NCBI GenBank assembly: GCA_964036195.1
Contig: OZ038450.1
Coordinates: 24,519,208 to 24,583,207 of the forward strand
From: Sphaerolaimus hirsutus
Lineage: Eukaryota > Nematoda > Chromadorea > Monhysterida > Sphaerolaimidae
Reading direction: 5' to 3'
Length of the DNA stretch: 64,000 bases
Part shown: positions 45,715 through 57,843 of the stretch, piece after piece
Position numbering within the stretch: the first letter of the stretch is position 1
Layout of the letters: the number at the start of each line of letters is the position of its first letter
Made by a program: the position numbers and the translations under genes
The notes under the pieces: generated by a model
Database searches by the model: none
What the model was told of the DNA's origin: nothing
Seen by the model: only the letters and a program-made list of their open reading frames with translations

Positions 45715-46038
45715 TTATAAGTTACCACATTATAGGTGAACCCCAGGGACCAGATTTAATTCTCCCTACGATTTGTAGGGTAGGGCGTACGCCCAATAGA
45801 TTTTTTAAAGATCAGCCGCATCAACGCACATGCCACCAGAGAGCAAGGCGGTTTGTCAAATATATGAAACCATCCCTTAATGTCGCCGATATTGCAATAT
45901 GACGTATATCACTTCGATTTCGGCACGGAATCATGATTTCGTCATTTCTTGGCCGTCGGTCAATTCGTTTTTTATTTTATTTTGTCGGCGGGTTACTCGC
46001 ATAAGTCGCGCTTTTGTGTAGTCAGGTGGTCACTTTTT
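45715..46038. other. Unique sequence before the assembly gap
   Basis: No gene seen. It shares nothing with the BEL LTR and is therefore the flank of that element or sequence near it. Confidence 0.3.
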
Positions 46039-46238
46039 NNNNNNNNNNNNNNNNNNNNNNNNNNNNNNNNNNNNNNNNNNNNNNNNNNNNNNNNNNNNNN
46101 NNNNNNNNNNNNNNNNNNNNNNNNNNNNNNNNNNNNNNNNNNNNNNNNNNNNNNNNNNNNNNNNNNNNNNNNNNNNNNNNNNNNNNNNNNNNNNNNNNNN
46201 NNNNNNNNNNNNNNNNNNNNNNNNNNNNNNNNNNNNNN
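46039..46238. other. Assembly gap (200 N)
   Basis: The gap cuts the left LTR of the BEL/Pao element. The LTR part missing, judged from the right LTR, is about 770 bp, so the gap is drawn too short. Confidence 0.95.
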
Positions 46239-46782
46239 ATATTTGATATAACTTGAGCAGGGTATTTACTATGAATGTCAAAGTAATATAAATATAAAGC
46301 ATTGAGAAGCTAATATAATTATGCCTATGCGAAGGGCTTGGTGATTACGTACCGTAAATGCTAGTCACTCACAGGGCACCATTTCGCTATTGGGACGCTG
46401 GCCTAAGTAAATATGTAGAACGTAAATAATTACAAGATTTGAGTTTCCCAAATTGCAAGCAAACCATGTAAATGTATATATAATAATAATCAGAAAATTA
46501 TGGCGAGTTGAATGAGCCTAATTTCATATCCATAAACCTAATAATAACTTATTTGACCTTTTAACCTAAATATTCTACATAAATCTGTAAATGACTTATA
46601 AAACACTTTCTTAATTGAATATTCTCCATGGATAAATAATATAGTGCAGGAAATAGATTTGCGTGGTAAATTAATATAGTGTGTGAAACATAAAATAGTG
46701 CAAATAGATAAATGGGCAAATATGAACCTTATTATCAAATCTCTGTATTTCTTTATCCATCCATTTTGCCACGGTCGACACA
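46239..46782 (-). repeat. BEL 3' LTR, partial (cut by gap)
   Basis: It aligns without gaps to 57300-57843. The inner end on the minus strand is TGTGTCGACC, preceded by the weakly purine-rich GCCCGGAG. Confidence 0.85.
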
Positions 46783-47030
46783 CTCCGGGCAGAAGAGTTG
46801 CTGCACCCTGTTGTTGCAGCAACGTCACGTGCTGGTGGTGGTAGGTGCCAACGTGATGAGTGGTGTCTCCATAGTCGCCTCGGTGGTGAACGTAGTTGTA
46901 CTTGAATTGGTGGGCGTGCGTGAAGTTGCAGGCCCTGTTGCCGGTGATGCCAACACCGACCTAGCCTGATGATGAAGTAGGTAGTTGCCCGTGTCGCTTC
47001 CTGCGCGTTCGCGTGTGTGATTTGCAGATA
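46783..47030. other. BEL 3' untranslated segment
   Basis: It lies between the last env-like stop and the 3' LTR. It is rich in CACCACC/GTGGTGG words and no coding frame is supported. Confidence 0.5.
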
Positions 47031-49410
47031 TCAGGCAAATTTGCAGATATCAGGCATGTGAACACTGTCTCTGTTCCTGGTTCTGACTTGTCCCTCATCA
47101 GCTGAACTTTCATCTGGCTGAATGTACGCTGATAATGACTTTGCCATTCTGTCCTCTGTTTCTGCACTCCTGGCAAATCTGACAGACTGTGATGAGTTGG
47201 ATCTGGCTCTCCTTTTGATTGCTGGTCTCAACTCTGTCTTGCACACTTTTCTCTGTGGATAATTGGTCTCTTTCTGGGTTGATTTCTTGGCAGTGTATTT
47301 GATGGCTCTAAAACACAGCCATATGCACTTGAATGGACACACTATGCATTTCCATATGCATGTGTATACACATGGTGGAATCACTGACTTTCCTGTGGCA
47401 ATTCTCCAGTTGTACCACAGGTATCCTGCAGCTACGATTCCAGCTACCAGGATTGTGATCCCCAGCAGCATTGCGATTGTGTTGATGATCACTTGAAAAG
47501 GTCCTTTCAGCATACCTCCCATAAAGTTGGTGTACCCTTTTGACACTCCAGATATGTAGTGACCATATGCCTTGCCAATTCCTGCTGCTGTCTGTCCAAT
47601 TCCAGCTCCAATGCCTTCTATTAAATTTCTGATCACTCTGGGATCCAATGACATGTCTGCTGTGTAATCGATTAACTGGCTCTGCACATGCTCTAGATTC
47701 TGTAGTCACTGAATCTGGCCTCTGACATCCATGAAATTGGTTGCTCTGTTGACAATGTTGGTGAACAAGTGAGGTGCATCAAACGTGAAGGCCTGCCACT
47801 GTCCTTTCCATGTCATTTCAATTGGCGTCTCTGTGACGTGCACCATTCCATGTGCAGACTTCCATTGTCCCTGTTCATCTCTGTACAGGTGCGGTGTGGT
47901 GTGGCTGCAGTCCTCTTCTGGTGATTTCTTCACCAAGTCTCTGCTGCCTGGGCTCTTGAACCACAAGGGCCCGTCTTTGTCCAGTCTTATTAGTGTGTAT
48001 TTGTAACACGTCTCTCCCACTTTTCCTGTCTGATAAATTATGTATGGCTGCACTTCCTTGCATTCCCAAAACATAATTGTTTCTCCAGTTCATTCTGCAT
48101 GAACATCCTGTCTTCCCAACATGGCTCAAATCCCCAATGTTGGATCGATGCGGAAAAGCTGAGTCAACATGTCCAGCTGGTTCTTGCGAAGTTGACATAA
48201 CTAATGCCATACAATCGCAAATTGTGCTTGAGTCATCTCCCTGACCACATGTTGCAGGAACTGAAACTTGGAGTTTCTGTCGTCCAATCTGGCATACAAT
48301 GTTCACTGATTGTCGACTCTTTTGCCTCCACTATTTTTCCTGGCATTGCCCATTCCACAGGCACATCTTCTCTCCTGTCAAACTGGATGAATACACCTCC
48401 TTGATCGGTGTAATAATTGTCTCTCGGAACACATTCTGAGCCCACTGGCCTCTTTGTCTTGTTACTGTGAGAGTAAGCTGCTTGCAACTTTGACACAATA
48501 ACTGTCTGGCCAGATATCTCTGATTTAAATCTGCCAATTCTCTCATATGCACATTGATGCTTGAAATTCTCCGTATCCCACACTGTAATTCCATAATTGT
48601 GGTCTCTGCAATGTCCCATCATGGCTCTGCACTGGCTGAAATCTTGCAAGTCGCTGATTACAGTATTTCCATCAAGTGAAGCCACGGTTCCTTCTTCCAT
48701 GTAGAAATTGCTGACGACATTTTCTTTGTCATGACAACACCATGAATATTCCACATTCAAGGTTTGATTAGTTGTCCACACTCTGGGCTCCATTTCCACC
48801 AATGGTGTTCCTCTGAACATTTTGTGGATTCTTGCATAGTTGCAGGCTGCCATGCCAACTTGCTGGTATTTCTCAAAATTGCCTGTAATCCCTTTCGCTC
48901 CCCAGAAACTGGTGTGCATGATTATTTCCTTGATTCTGATGTAGCATCTGTATGCTTTCTTTTTCTGTGGAATCTGTCTCTGTGCATAGAGCGTAACTTT
49001 CATTGCCTTGACAAAATTCCTTGGTGGGATATGGCACTGCACTTCTTCAGGAACTGTAAGCGCATGTACATGCCTACCACTGGTACAAATCTGATACTTC
49101 TGGCTTTGTGAGCTGATCACCTGATCCACAGGATGATCCTTGATTGCATCCTTGAATCTCTCATAAGTTTGCATTTCTCTGACAGATTTTGGTGGCCATT
49201 CTGAAGGCAAAGGCGGCAATCCATGATGTGCTGCCAATGATGGTGGCCTTACTGTTGAGGTTTCCAGAACGTATGTTCTGGAAAATACTTCGCTGTAAGC
49301 CTTGCCGGCTTCCCTCAGCATTGCTGACTCTGACACACCTGTCAGTATCAACATCATGCACAGCATTCCAATCAACAGACTGCTGGTGGTTGCTGTGGCT
49401 TTCCCTGTTG
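47031..49410 (-). pseudogene. env: Envelope-like region of the BEL/Pao element, broken
   Basis: The reading frame of the integrase continues without a stop into a hydrophobic leader (about 49390-49330) followed by a Cys-containing ectodomain. The frame ends at TGA 48233-48235. The homologous sequence continues in a second frame to about 48.09 kb and then a third, with another in-frame TGA at 47706-47708. The last piece (47687-47031) has a Gly/Ala-rich helix, one clear transmembrane segment at about 47510-47420, a Cys-rich membrane-proximal stretch and a basic/acidic tail. This layout (signal, ectodomain, single anchor, tail) is that of an envelope glycoprotein. I cannot assign it to a known viral glycoprotein class from sequence alone. 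It is non-functional as it stands. Confidence 0.6.
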
Positions 49411-52400
49411 TACTCCTCAGGACTCTCTCTGATGCTGAGTTCCTCTGATCAGGGTCTGGTACAGAGTCTCTATTTGAGTTCTGGTTTCTGACATATTTCT
49501 GGACAATTGCTGGGTCCATTAAATTCACTTTGACTGTTACTGCTGTCTCTGGGATATCCATTGTCTTTGAATTGATTTCCAGCGGATACAATTGATTGAG
49601 TGGTCTGCTGACCACATTTCTGTTGGCAGTTCTGACTTTTGTCGAGCGAATCTGTCCATCTTTGCTGGGCTCTAACTGCTCAATGTGACCCATTTTCCAT
49701 GCACCTCTGGGCATGTTCTCTTTGTAAATCAGCACAACTTCATTCACTTTGGGTTCTTGAGTCACTGTCAATCTGCCATGTTTGTGCATCACCTGAGTCC
49801 TTTCCCTCAAGCTCGGTATGTACTCTTGATGCCACAAGTCCAAGAAATTATCCAAAGTTTGCTGGGTTGTCTCCCAATATTTCTGTAGTTTCGCTGCATT
49901 ATCCACTCTTGGCACAAATTCTCCATCTTTGTCTGTATCAAACTGTGGTGCTCCAATCTGACCTTCCCCTGTCAGGAAGTCCTTTGGTGTCAGCACTCTG
50001 AGACTCTTCACATCACCATAGATGTAAGAGATTGGTCTGGTGTTGACCACTGCCTTGACTTCTGGCAGAAGCGTCAACAATTCTTGCAGGGTTAACATTC
50101 TGTGCCCCACAGCTGCCTTGAAGTGTTTCTTGGTGATGCCCACCATTCTCTCATAGACTCCTCCTTGCCATGGTGCCATAGGAGTCGTCATGTTCCACTG
50201 GATCTGTTGCTGTGAGCAATATGTCTGCACTGCTCCACTTTTGACCATTTCTGACCATTCTTTCCCAGTATTAATGGCTTTGTCAGTGCTTTCGCTGAGA
50301 ACTCTCTTTGTCAACTTGAATTGCATTGCATTGTTCGAAATCACTGCCTCAGGCTTTCCACGCCTGGCAATGAATCTCCTGACTGCGTTCAGGAATTCCT
50401 GTGCTGTCATGTCCAGCACACTTTCTAGGTGAACTGCACGTGTCACCATACATGTGAACAAACAGATCCACATCTTCCTGTGATCTTTGTCCACTTTGTA
50501 CCGAACTGGTCCCAGATAATCCAAACCTGTGTACTGGAACAGTCTGGCTCTCTGAACTCTGGTCTCTGGTAAATCTGGCATTGGTGGAAGCTGGTATGGC
50601 TTCGCTCCCAATTTCTGACAGGTTGGGCAGGTCCTCGTCACATTATAGATCACCTGTCTGCCCTGTGTAATCCAGTACTTTTGTCTGATTGCTGCCAACG
50701 TGTGTTGCACTCCTGCGTGCATCAACTTCTCATGCTGGTCTCTGACGATCAGCTGAGTCACTGTAGATGTTGCTGGCAACAGTATGAGTGGCACTGTGAC
50801 CTCCCGTGGGTCTGTATGCTCCATTCTGCCGTGGCATTTCAGGATTCCATCTTGATGCATTTGCACATTGAGCCATTTGATCAACTGCTGGTCTGCAGCT
50901 GCTTTCTTGCCATTTTGGCTGCCTTTGCTATGGCCTGTTGCCTAATCTTTGCCACTCCTTTGTAATGATTCTGTTGTGTCACTTTGATCCAATATTTTAA
51001 CGCAATCTCTCTCTCTTCAATACTGATGATTCCCTGTGGTTTCATTGTACCACAGATACTTTCCATGATTTCTGACAGCTCACTCTGACTGTCATTCTCG
51101 CTGCGTTTTGTGTGCATCTGCCGCATAAATCTCATCACATATACTGTTGCATCCAGTAATTTTGTCAGTGATGAGAATCTCTGAATCTAAATTCCCAACA
51201 CATTGCTTTGCTTGCTTTCATCAGCTTGCATATTGCTGGCATCTGGGTCACTGATCACTTGTTGCGTGGCACCCAGGAAAATTGGACTGGCTTTTGGGAA
51301 CTTAAGCTCTTCTTTCTTGATTTCTGCCATCACTTCTGGCGTGACTGGCCCCACTTTTGGCTCTGGCCACTCTCCAGTCATTAGCCACTCTGGCCCCTTC
51401 CACCACAGGTTACTGCCTTCCAACTCTGACATGCTCATGCTTCTTGTGGCCACGTCAGCTGGATTCTCCAGTCCTGCAATGTGTCTGATATGCATGTTCT
51501 CTGTCTCACTCTGAATTTTCTTGATCTCATCCAATCTGTTCTTGACAAAACATGCCAGTGGCTTTGCAGTTGTCAGTCACTTCAGACAACAGGTTGAATC
51601 TGACCATACGACTGTTTGACTGAATTTGACATCCTTGAGCTCTTTGTGAATGAATTTTGACATTCTGCTGCCGATCAGCATTGCCAACAATTCCAGCTGT
51701 GGAATTGTTACCTCTGGTTTCTTTGGAGCAAGTCTCAATCTGGAGTACAGCAGGCTTGATGTGCCGCTGTCATTATCTGTTTTCTGGCATAGGTATGCTG
51801 CTGTGCTGTATGCCATTGCTGAGACATCAACAAAAATGTGCAGTTGTGCATCTGCACCACTCTGATAATTCAAATTTCTGTTGAACTTGATCTGTCCAAT
51901 TTTGAGCAATTCTGTCTCTAATTGCTGCCAAATTGCTGTCTGTTCCTCAGACAGAGGAGTGTCCCATTCTTTGGCACTTGGTCCTGAATGCCATAACATC
52001 TGCAAAAATCTCTTTGCTGGCAGTAGGACAGGACCAACGAGTCCCATTGGATCAAAACATCCCACAGTCACCTTTGCAACTGTCCTTTTTGTGGGAAGTT
52101 GGATTTTCTGGTCAGTTTCTAACAATTGTGATTGCTGAATTGTTTTTGGTGTTTTCAGCCACATCTGGTCGCTCTCTGTGTCCCATTTCATTCCTAGGAC
52201 TGTTGTGACAATTTCCTTAGCTACATCTGATTCTGCCAATTGCCAAGTAAAATTATTGTTGTTGCTGTTCCACTCTCTCAGATTCATCTGTGCTTCTGTG
52301 AACAGCACTTTGGATTCCTGTTACAATTCGATTGCTTTCTGCTCTGTATCCACACTGAGGATCAAATTATCCACATACAGATTTTCATCGATCAACTTTG

Positions 52401-54366
52401 CATTCTCTGTGCCAGCTTGATTCAGATGGTATCTGACGGTCAGCACCAGCAGCGCTGGGCTGCAGATTATGCCAAATGGCACTCTGGCAAATCTGTATAT
52501 CTGAATATTGTCCTCCATAGATGGTTTCGTGGGATCCTTGTACCACAGAAATCTTGTCACATCTCTGTCATTGTCCTGCAGACTGATCTGCAGAAATGCT
52601 TTCTCTATGTCTGCGACCAGTGCAATTCCATGCAATCGGAATCGCATCAGCATCCCTACCAGCTGTGTTAGTATCACTGGGCCGCAGTACATGCACTCAT
52701 TCAAGCTTGGCATGCCTGGCAGTTTTGCTGAGGCATCATATACCTCTCTGACCTTTGTGGTAGTTTTCTCTGGCGTTATCACTGGTTGATGAGGCAGAAT
52801 ATGGAACTTTCTACCATCCATAATATCCTCTTGAACTTTCTCAATCACTCCTTGCTCCTCTTGTGCTTTCATGATTGCCTGAATTTTCTCCAGTAATTCT
52901 GGGTCTCTCTTGAGCCTGTTAGTGAGGTACCTGAACCTCTTGAACGCCATTGCTTTGTTGTCTGGAAGTTCATGCAAATTCGGCTTGTACATGAACTTTA
53001 CAGAGTACCGACCATCTGGGTTTCTCTGTACACTTTCATTGAATTGCTTGATAGCCTCATCATCCTCGACGAGGTCTGGCTGATCCATTATGCCAATGGT
53101 ATCCAGTCTGTCCATGTCTTTGACATTTGGTACAGGAGCAATTGACAATGGTGCTTCCTCATACCACTTTTCTCTCTGAAATTGATGCACCACCATTTGA
53201 TGAGTATTGACCACCACCGGATATGCGCCATCCGTGGTCCATTGATTCCTGTTGCTTGTCAGCTGTCCACCGCCCATCAGTAATCCCAATTCCGATGGAA
53301 TTACATACAATCCTGACGGAAGTCTGGTGGTGCTGGTGTATCTGGACATCAAGTCCCAGAAATAATTCAAGCCCACAATAATATTTGGCTTGAATGTGCA
53401 CTCTGTCCCTTTCTCCTTGGGAATTCTGTTTGCAAAATAACTCTCATCCGGGAAGTACTTCTGCAGGTACTTTTCATCCTGTTCTGACACAGGCACTTTG
53501 ACTTGTTCTGTGGTCAACGTCGGGACCACATCAGCCACCATATCAATTTTCTGGCCATTTCTGAGCCGCATTCTGAATTCCACTTGCTGTACTACTTTAT
53601 AGTGCGGCTTTTCATTTCCGAATGTGTACACCTGGATGTGGTGTTCACCTGTACTCTTCAAATTGAGTTTCTTGGCCACTTTCTCTAACATGTACGTTCC
53701 CTGGGACCCTGTGTCCAGGAATGCTTGAATCTGTAGCGGCGGCTGTTCAGGCTCCATCTCTGTATCCATTTCTGAAGCCTCAATCACTGTTCTAGCTGTC
53801 ATCAACATTGACATATTCCTGTTTACTGACAGGTTTACTGACGTATTCTGTTGCTTTGCATTTGGTTCTGTAACCACTGTGCTGGATATGGTTTCTGTTT
53901 CTACCATTTCTGGTCCAGCTTCTTCCACATTGACACAATTCACTGTGGCTTTTCTCTGCTGGCTCTGTGCTGGTTGACCAACTGTCGGCACAGACTTTCT
54001 GCCATTGTTTGCTGATTGCTGGCCATTCTGTTGACCATTTGCTCTGAATGCTGGAACTTGCCGTCCAGAATTTCCATATCCATTGTCTCCAAACTTCTCT
54101 GGGCACACTGCACTGTGGTGCCTATTGGATTTGCAATAGAAACAATTTCTCGTAAATTGACACTGAGCCATGTAATGCCCTTTCTGCAGGCATCTCATGC
54201 ATCGCTCTGCCTTTGACAAAATCATTCTCCTTTCTCTGGCAGTTTTGAACTTTGGACACTTATCATTGAAGTGTAATTGCTGTGTGTCATTACAGAACAC
54301 ACACGGCCTCCCAGGATTCATGAATCCAGCCTGCAGTGCACTCTGACCATTCTGGATCACAGACAT
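49411..54366 (-). pseudogene. pol: BEL/Pao pol (zinc knuckles, protease, RT, RNase H, integrase), broken
   Basis: Starting from the ATG at 54366, two knuckles CMRCLQKGHYMAQC and CFYCKSNRHHSAVC near 54150 are followed by protease (FLDTGSQGTYM, near 53715). RT follows (YDASAKLPGMPSLNECMYCGP-type start, then LVADIEKAFLQI near 52610, with catalytic box YVDN at 52366-52377). The frame then has TAA at 52321-52323, TGA at 51577-51579 and TAG at 51187-51189, all in frame. The stretch between these stops carries the YDPxG-like CFDPMGLVGPVLLPAKRF motif, then the RNase H region with TAAYLCQK, and HIAGLENPADVATRS. A one-base shift near 50.9 kb leads into integrase: finger with HAGVQH and CPTC, first Asp in TGLDYLGP, second Asp position changed (ISNNAMQF), Glu in WQGGVYERM. 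Confidence 0.85.
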
Positions 54367-54368
54367 GC

Positions 54369-55391
54369 TCAGGACCAGCAGGCTGTGCTGGTCCTAGGAT
54401 TCTCTGGCCCTCTGAATCGATTCCCATTGCCCTGGAACCGATTATTGAATTGCTGTGCGCGTGGATTATTCCCGAATCCCTGGCATGATTGCTGAACTGG
54501 TGCATCAGTGTGCTGTGCGTGCTGTACAGCCTCACTGAGCGCTAGCTGTTTGCCAAACAGCTTTCTGAACTTCTCCACTGTCAAGGCTTCCTCAGTTCCC
54601 TGTTCCTTCTGGATTTCCCTGAGAACCTCTGGTGGAACCTTCTGTTGCGCCTTCTTGAGCATTGCGATTGTGGGTGCATAATTTTCTGCAGTCACACTCA
54701 ATCCACTGATCATACCGAATGCTGAGCCCTTCAGCAAGCTCCTCAAATATGAGAACTTGGAAATGTCCTCCAAATCTGTTCTGTTATGTATATGAGATTC
54801 GAACATTTGCCACCATGATCGAAATTTGACAATTTCCCAAGAAAACTGTTCCACTTCCAGTTTCTGTAATTTGATGCTCTTTGCAGTAGTTGCATTGGTT
54901 GAACTGGCTCCTGAAGCAGCTCCCTGAGCTGTTAGAGCCATCTGAGAAGCCATCTGTTGTATGAATGCTGTATTAACTTCATACATGGTACTTCCGCTCA
55001 ATTGCTGGATCATATCTTGCAACTCTTCGATGTACACATTCATGGCTGCAATTCTCTGTGTCACCAAGTCTGACATATTTGCTTATTCATCATATGAATC
55101 TTGGTACATCTTTTGTTCTTGTTCCAATTGATCGGGATCGTCAATGTCCTTGACGATATCTCTCCATGCGTCAAATTGAGTTCTCACTGTATTCATTGCA
55201 CCCTCCAATTTTGCACCTTCCTGTTTGATAGATGCAATCACTCTTCTCATTTCTGTTCTCTTCTCATCCTTTGACGCCTCCGCATATACTTCTGGATCAT
55301 ATTTTGCAAATTCTCTTTGCAATCTGCTGTCCACCCTGTGCTTTGCTGGATCCAGGGTCTTCCTGATATGACCCATTGGTGAAACCACCAT
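54369..55391 (-). pseudogene. gag: BEL/Pao gag with one in-frame TAA
   Basis: ATG at 55391, stop TGA at 54369-54371, and one in-frame TAA at 55083-55085 dividing a charged N-terminal helix from the main part. The segment KLEVEQFSWEIVKFRSWWQM followed by DISKFSYLRSLLKG matches the DUF1759 capsid pattern of BEL/Pao gag proteins. The end is Asn/Gly/Phe-rich (QQFNNRFQGNGNRFRGP). The pol frame is -1 relative to gag, and its ATG at 54366 follows the gag stop within two bases (TGAGCATG). Pol could therefore be made by reinitiation, or a frameshift mutation may have separated a single ancestral frame. Confidence 0.8.
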
Positions 55392-56513
55392 TTTTGCTGA
55401 TGAAAATTTCTTTCACTGTTTCTTTTTATAGTGCGTCACCTGTGACGCTTGCGACGCTTCCCTGCGCCTTCTGGTGCACTTCTCTGTGCACCACAGATTT
55501 GTTGTGCCATGCACAATACCAATGCAGTCCTACAGGCCCCTGACGTGTCCTCACGCGTTGACCTTTACTGCATTGGCACCAGGTGTGTTCCTAAAGCCCC
55601 TGACGTGATTGTTTACACACGTTGACTTCAACACACTGGTCAAATCCCCCTGGACAATTCTCTGCCCAGCAGTGTGCGCCCAAAGAGGGCTTTCTGAGCA
55701 GCTCCTGTGCCGCTGTGCGCAGTGCGCTGTGCTTACTGTGTCACCTGTGACACGTTTCTGTGCACTCTGGTGCACTTTCTGATTCTGGGCAATGTTTCTG
55801 CACACTGCTCTGCAATTGCGCCTGTGCAATGCAGAATTCTGGCACTTTTGTGCTGTCTGATCTGACGGTACCGAGCAGGCACAGCGTGTATATTTGATGG
55901 GAGCTCCGCAAAGCCCCTACACGCTACCAAGTATCCTAATACTTGGTTTTCAAATCCACTCTCTGTCAGCTACAGCCCTCTGTCAGCTACAGCCCTTTAT
56001 ACACTGATACCCCTACTTTTGCACTTCTGAGGTATGAGTCCACCCTAACCCAGTGGAGCGAGGGACCTCCGCAAATGCCCAAAAAACAGCCCTTTGACTA
56101 GCGTGGCTCTGTGGCGATCCTGTCTCCGTCAGGTCACCGTCCCTTGGCATAGGAAGGACGTGCGAGCGGTCACTGGTGTCGGGATGTCCAGGAGCGTCCA
56201 GCGAAAGTTTGACCACCGTCCGACAATGACACCTTGTCAAATGCCGGTGCCGCCCAGTCTCTAGCACCTTGCTAGAACACTGGTGAAAGCTGCCTGAAAT
56301 CCTGACAGGCTTGTCAGAACTCCAGTGTCCTCCGCGCGTGAGCGTAGAACCGCTCCCAGGATGTAGACAGGAGTGCCGTGACTTTGGCACAATGCTGTCT
56401 GCAAATCAACAGCCAATGCTCAGCCAAGGCCAGTTGATGTTCAGCAGGACTTTTGAAGTTCTGCCAACTGCCGCACAATGATAGCTTGGTGATAGCACAA
56501 TGTCATGCAATCA
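55392..56513 (-). other. BEL leader (5' UTR) region
   Basis: A 1.1-kb untranslated leader between primer site and gag. It holds two diverged copies of a phrase CC(A/T)..CCCCTGACGTG (55535-55605) and two of CACCTGTGACGC/CACCTGTGACAC (55438 and 55742). Packaging signals would lie here. No open frame is supported. Confidence 0.5.
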
Positions 56514-56530
56514 CCCTGCTCGCTGCGCCA
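56514..56530 (-). other. Candidate primer-binding site
   Basis: On the minus strand TGGCGCAGCGAGCAGGG follows directly after LTR end ...TTCATCACA. TGG right after a CA-ending LTR is the standard start of a tRNA primer site. The tRNA was not identified. Confidence 0.5.
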
Positions 56531-57843
56531 TGTGATGAAGCCACTGAAGTCAGCGTCTTCTACCACTGATGTCGGCAACTCCAAGACCGTAGTGAGAAAC
56601 GGCCTTTAGAGTGGTTTTATTTCCTGTTGTAGCCAAACGTCCACTTGTCAACAGCCAAGTTGAGTTTATTTTGTGGTTGTGTGTTGAAAAGGGTTTCAAG
56701 ATTGTTTCAGGTACTTTATTTGATCAGATGCAGCTAAATACAAAAGCGCAAAGCCTAGCAAGCTTCCTAGTCGAAGTTTCTATCGCTAGCTTATTTTCGT
56801 TCACAAGCTTGGGGACAGAAGACTGAAGTAAAAACTTCCAAAGTAGCCGAGACACGGAAATTGTGTATAAAAACATGGCCACAATAATTCTCTAAATACA
56901 AATGCACAAATAAGACATAAATGCAACAATAAGACACATCTAGCCAAAACAGTTGGCTTATTTTACGTGTGCACACATTAAAAAAAATTATGGTAAAGAA
57001 ATACCAGGTACAAATTGGGCTAATAGAAAAACTATTAATCTTGTGAGGCGCGAAGTTGGCAAACTTGGCCGTTTACTAATCTGTTTCAATTTGTCAGAAA
57101 ACATTGACACACTTTGGAAACTAATATAATAGGGTTTGGAAATTGGAAAAAGCAATGTAAATGTTCCTAATGACATAAGTAGAGCAGGGTATGTTTAACA
57201 TAAATAATAATCACTTCCTGAAAACGTATATATCATAATTGACAAATTGGGACTTATTTGAGGTAAATGGGTATATTAATTAAGCAGGGTTAATAACATA
57301 TATTTGATATAACTTGAGCAGGGTATTTACTATGAATGTCAAAATAGTATAAATATAAAGCATTGAGAAGCTAATATAATTATGCCTATGCGAAGGGCTT
57401 GGTGATTACATACTGTAAATGCTAGTCACTCACAGGGCACCATTTCTCTATTGGGACACTGGCCTAAGTAAATACGTAGAACGTAAATAATTACAAGATT
57501 TGAGTTTCCCAAATTGCAAGCAAACCATGTAAATGTATATATAATAATAATCAGAAAATTATGGCGAGTTGAATGAGCCTAATTTCATATCCATAAACCT
57601 AATAATAACTTATTTGACCTTTTAACCTAAATATTCTACATAAATCTGTAAATGACTTATAAAACACTTTCTTAATTGAATATTCTCCATGGATAAATAA
57701 TATAGTGCAGGAAATAGATTTACATGGTAAATTAATATAGTGTGTGAAACATAAAATAGTGCAAATAGATAAATGGGCAAATATGAACCTAATTATCAAA
57801 TCTCTGTATTTCTTTATCCATCCATTTTGCCACGGTTGACACA
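56531..57843 (-). repeat. BEL 5' LTR, 1313 bp
   Basis: In element orientation it runs TGTGTCAACC ... CTTCATCACA (TG...CA, 4-bp terminal inversion TGTG/CACA). The outer boundary at 57843 is exact, since the two LTR copies diverge there. The inner boundary is inferred from the primer site. AATAAA on the minus strand near 56627 fits an R-region polyadenylation signal. Confidence 0.75.

Larger units (their letters stand above)
46239..57843 (-). mobile_element. BEL/Pao retrotransposon with envelope-like region
   Basis: The minus-strand order is 5' LTR (57843-56531), primer site and leader, gag, protease, RT, RNase H, integrase, env-like region and 3' LTR (46782 leftward into the gap). The two LTR copies can be compared over 544 bp and differ at about 11 positions by eye (about 98% identity), so insertion is moderately recent. 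Several in-frame stops and frameshifts, and a changed integrase catalytic residue, indicate an inactive copy. The far left target duplication is hidden by the gap. Confidence 0.9.

Noticed and set aside
45949..46302. Open frames across the N gap
   Set aside because: Artefact of unknown bases.
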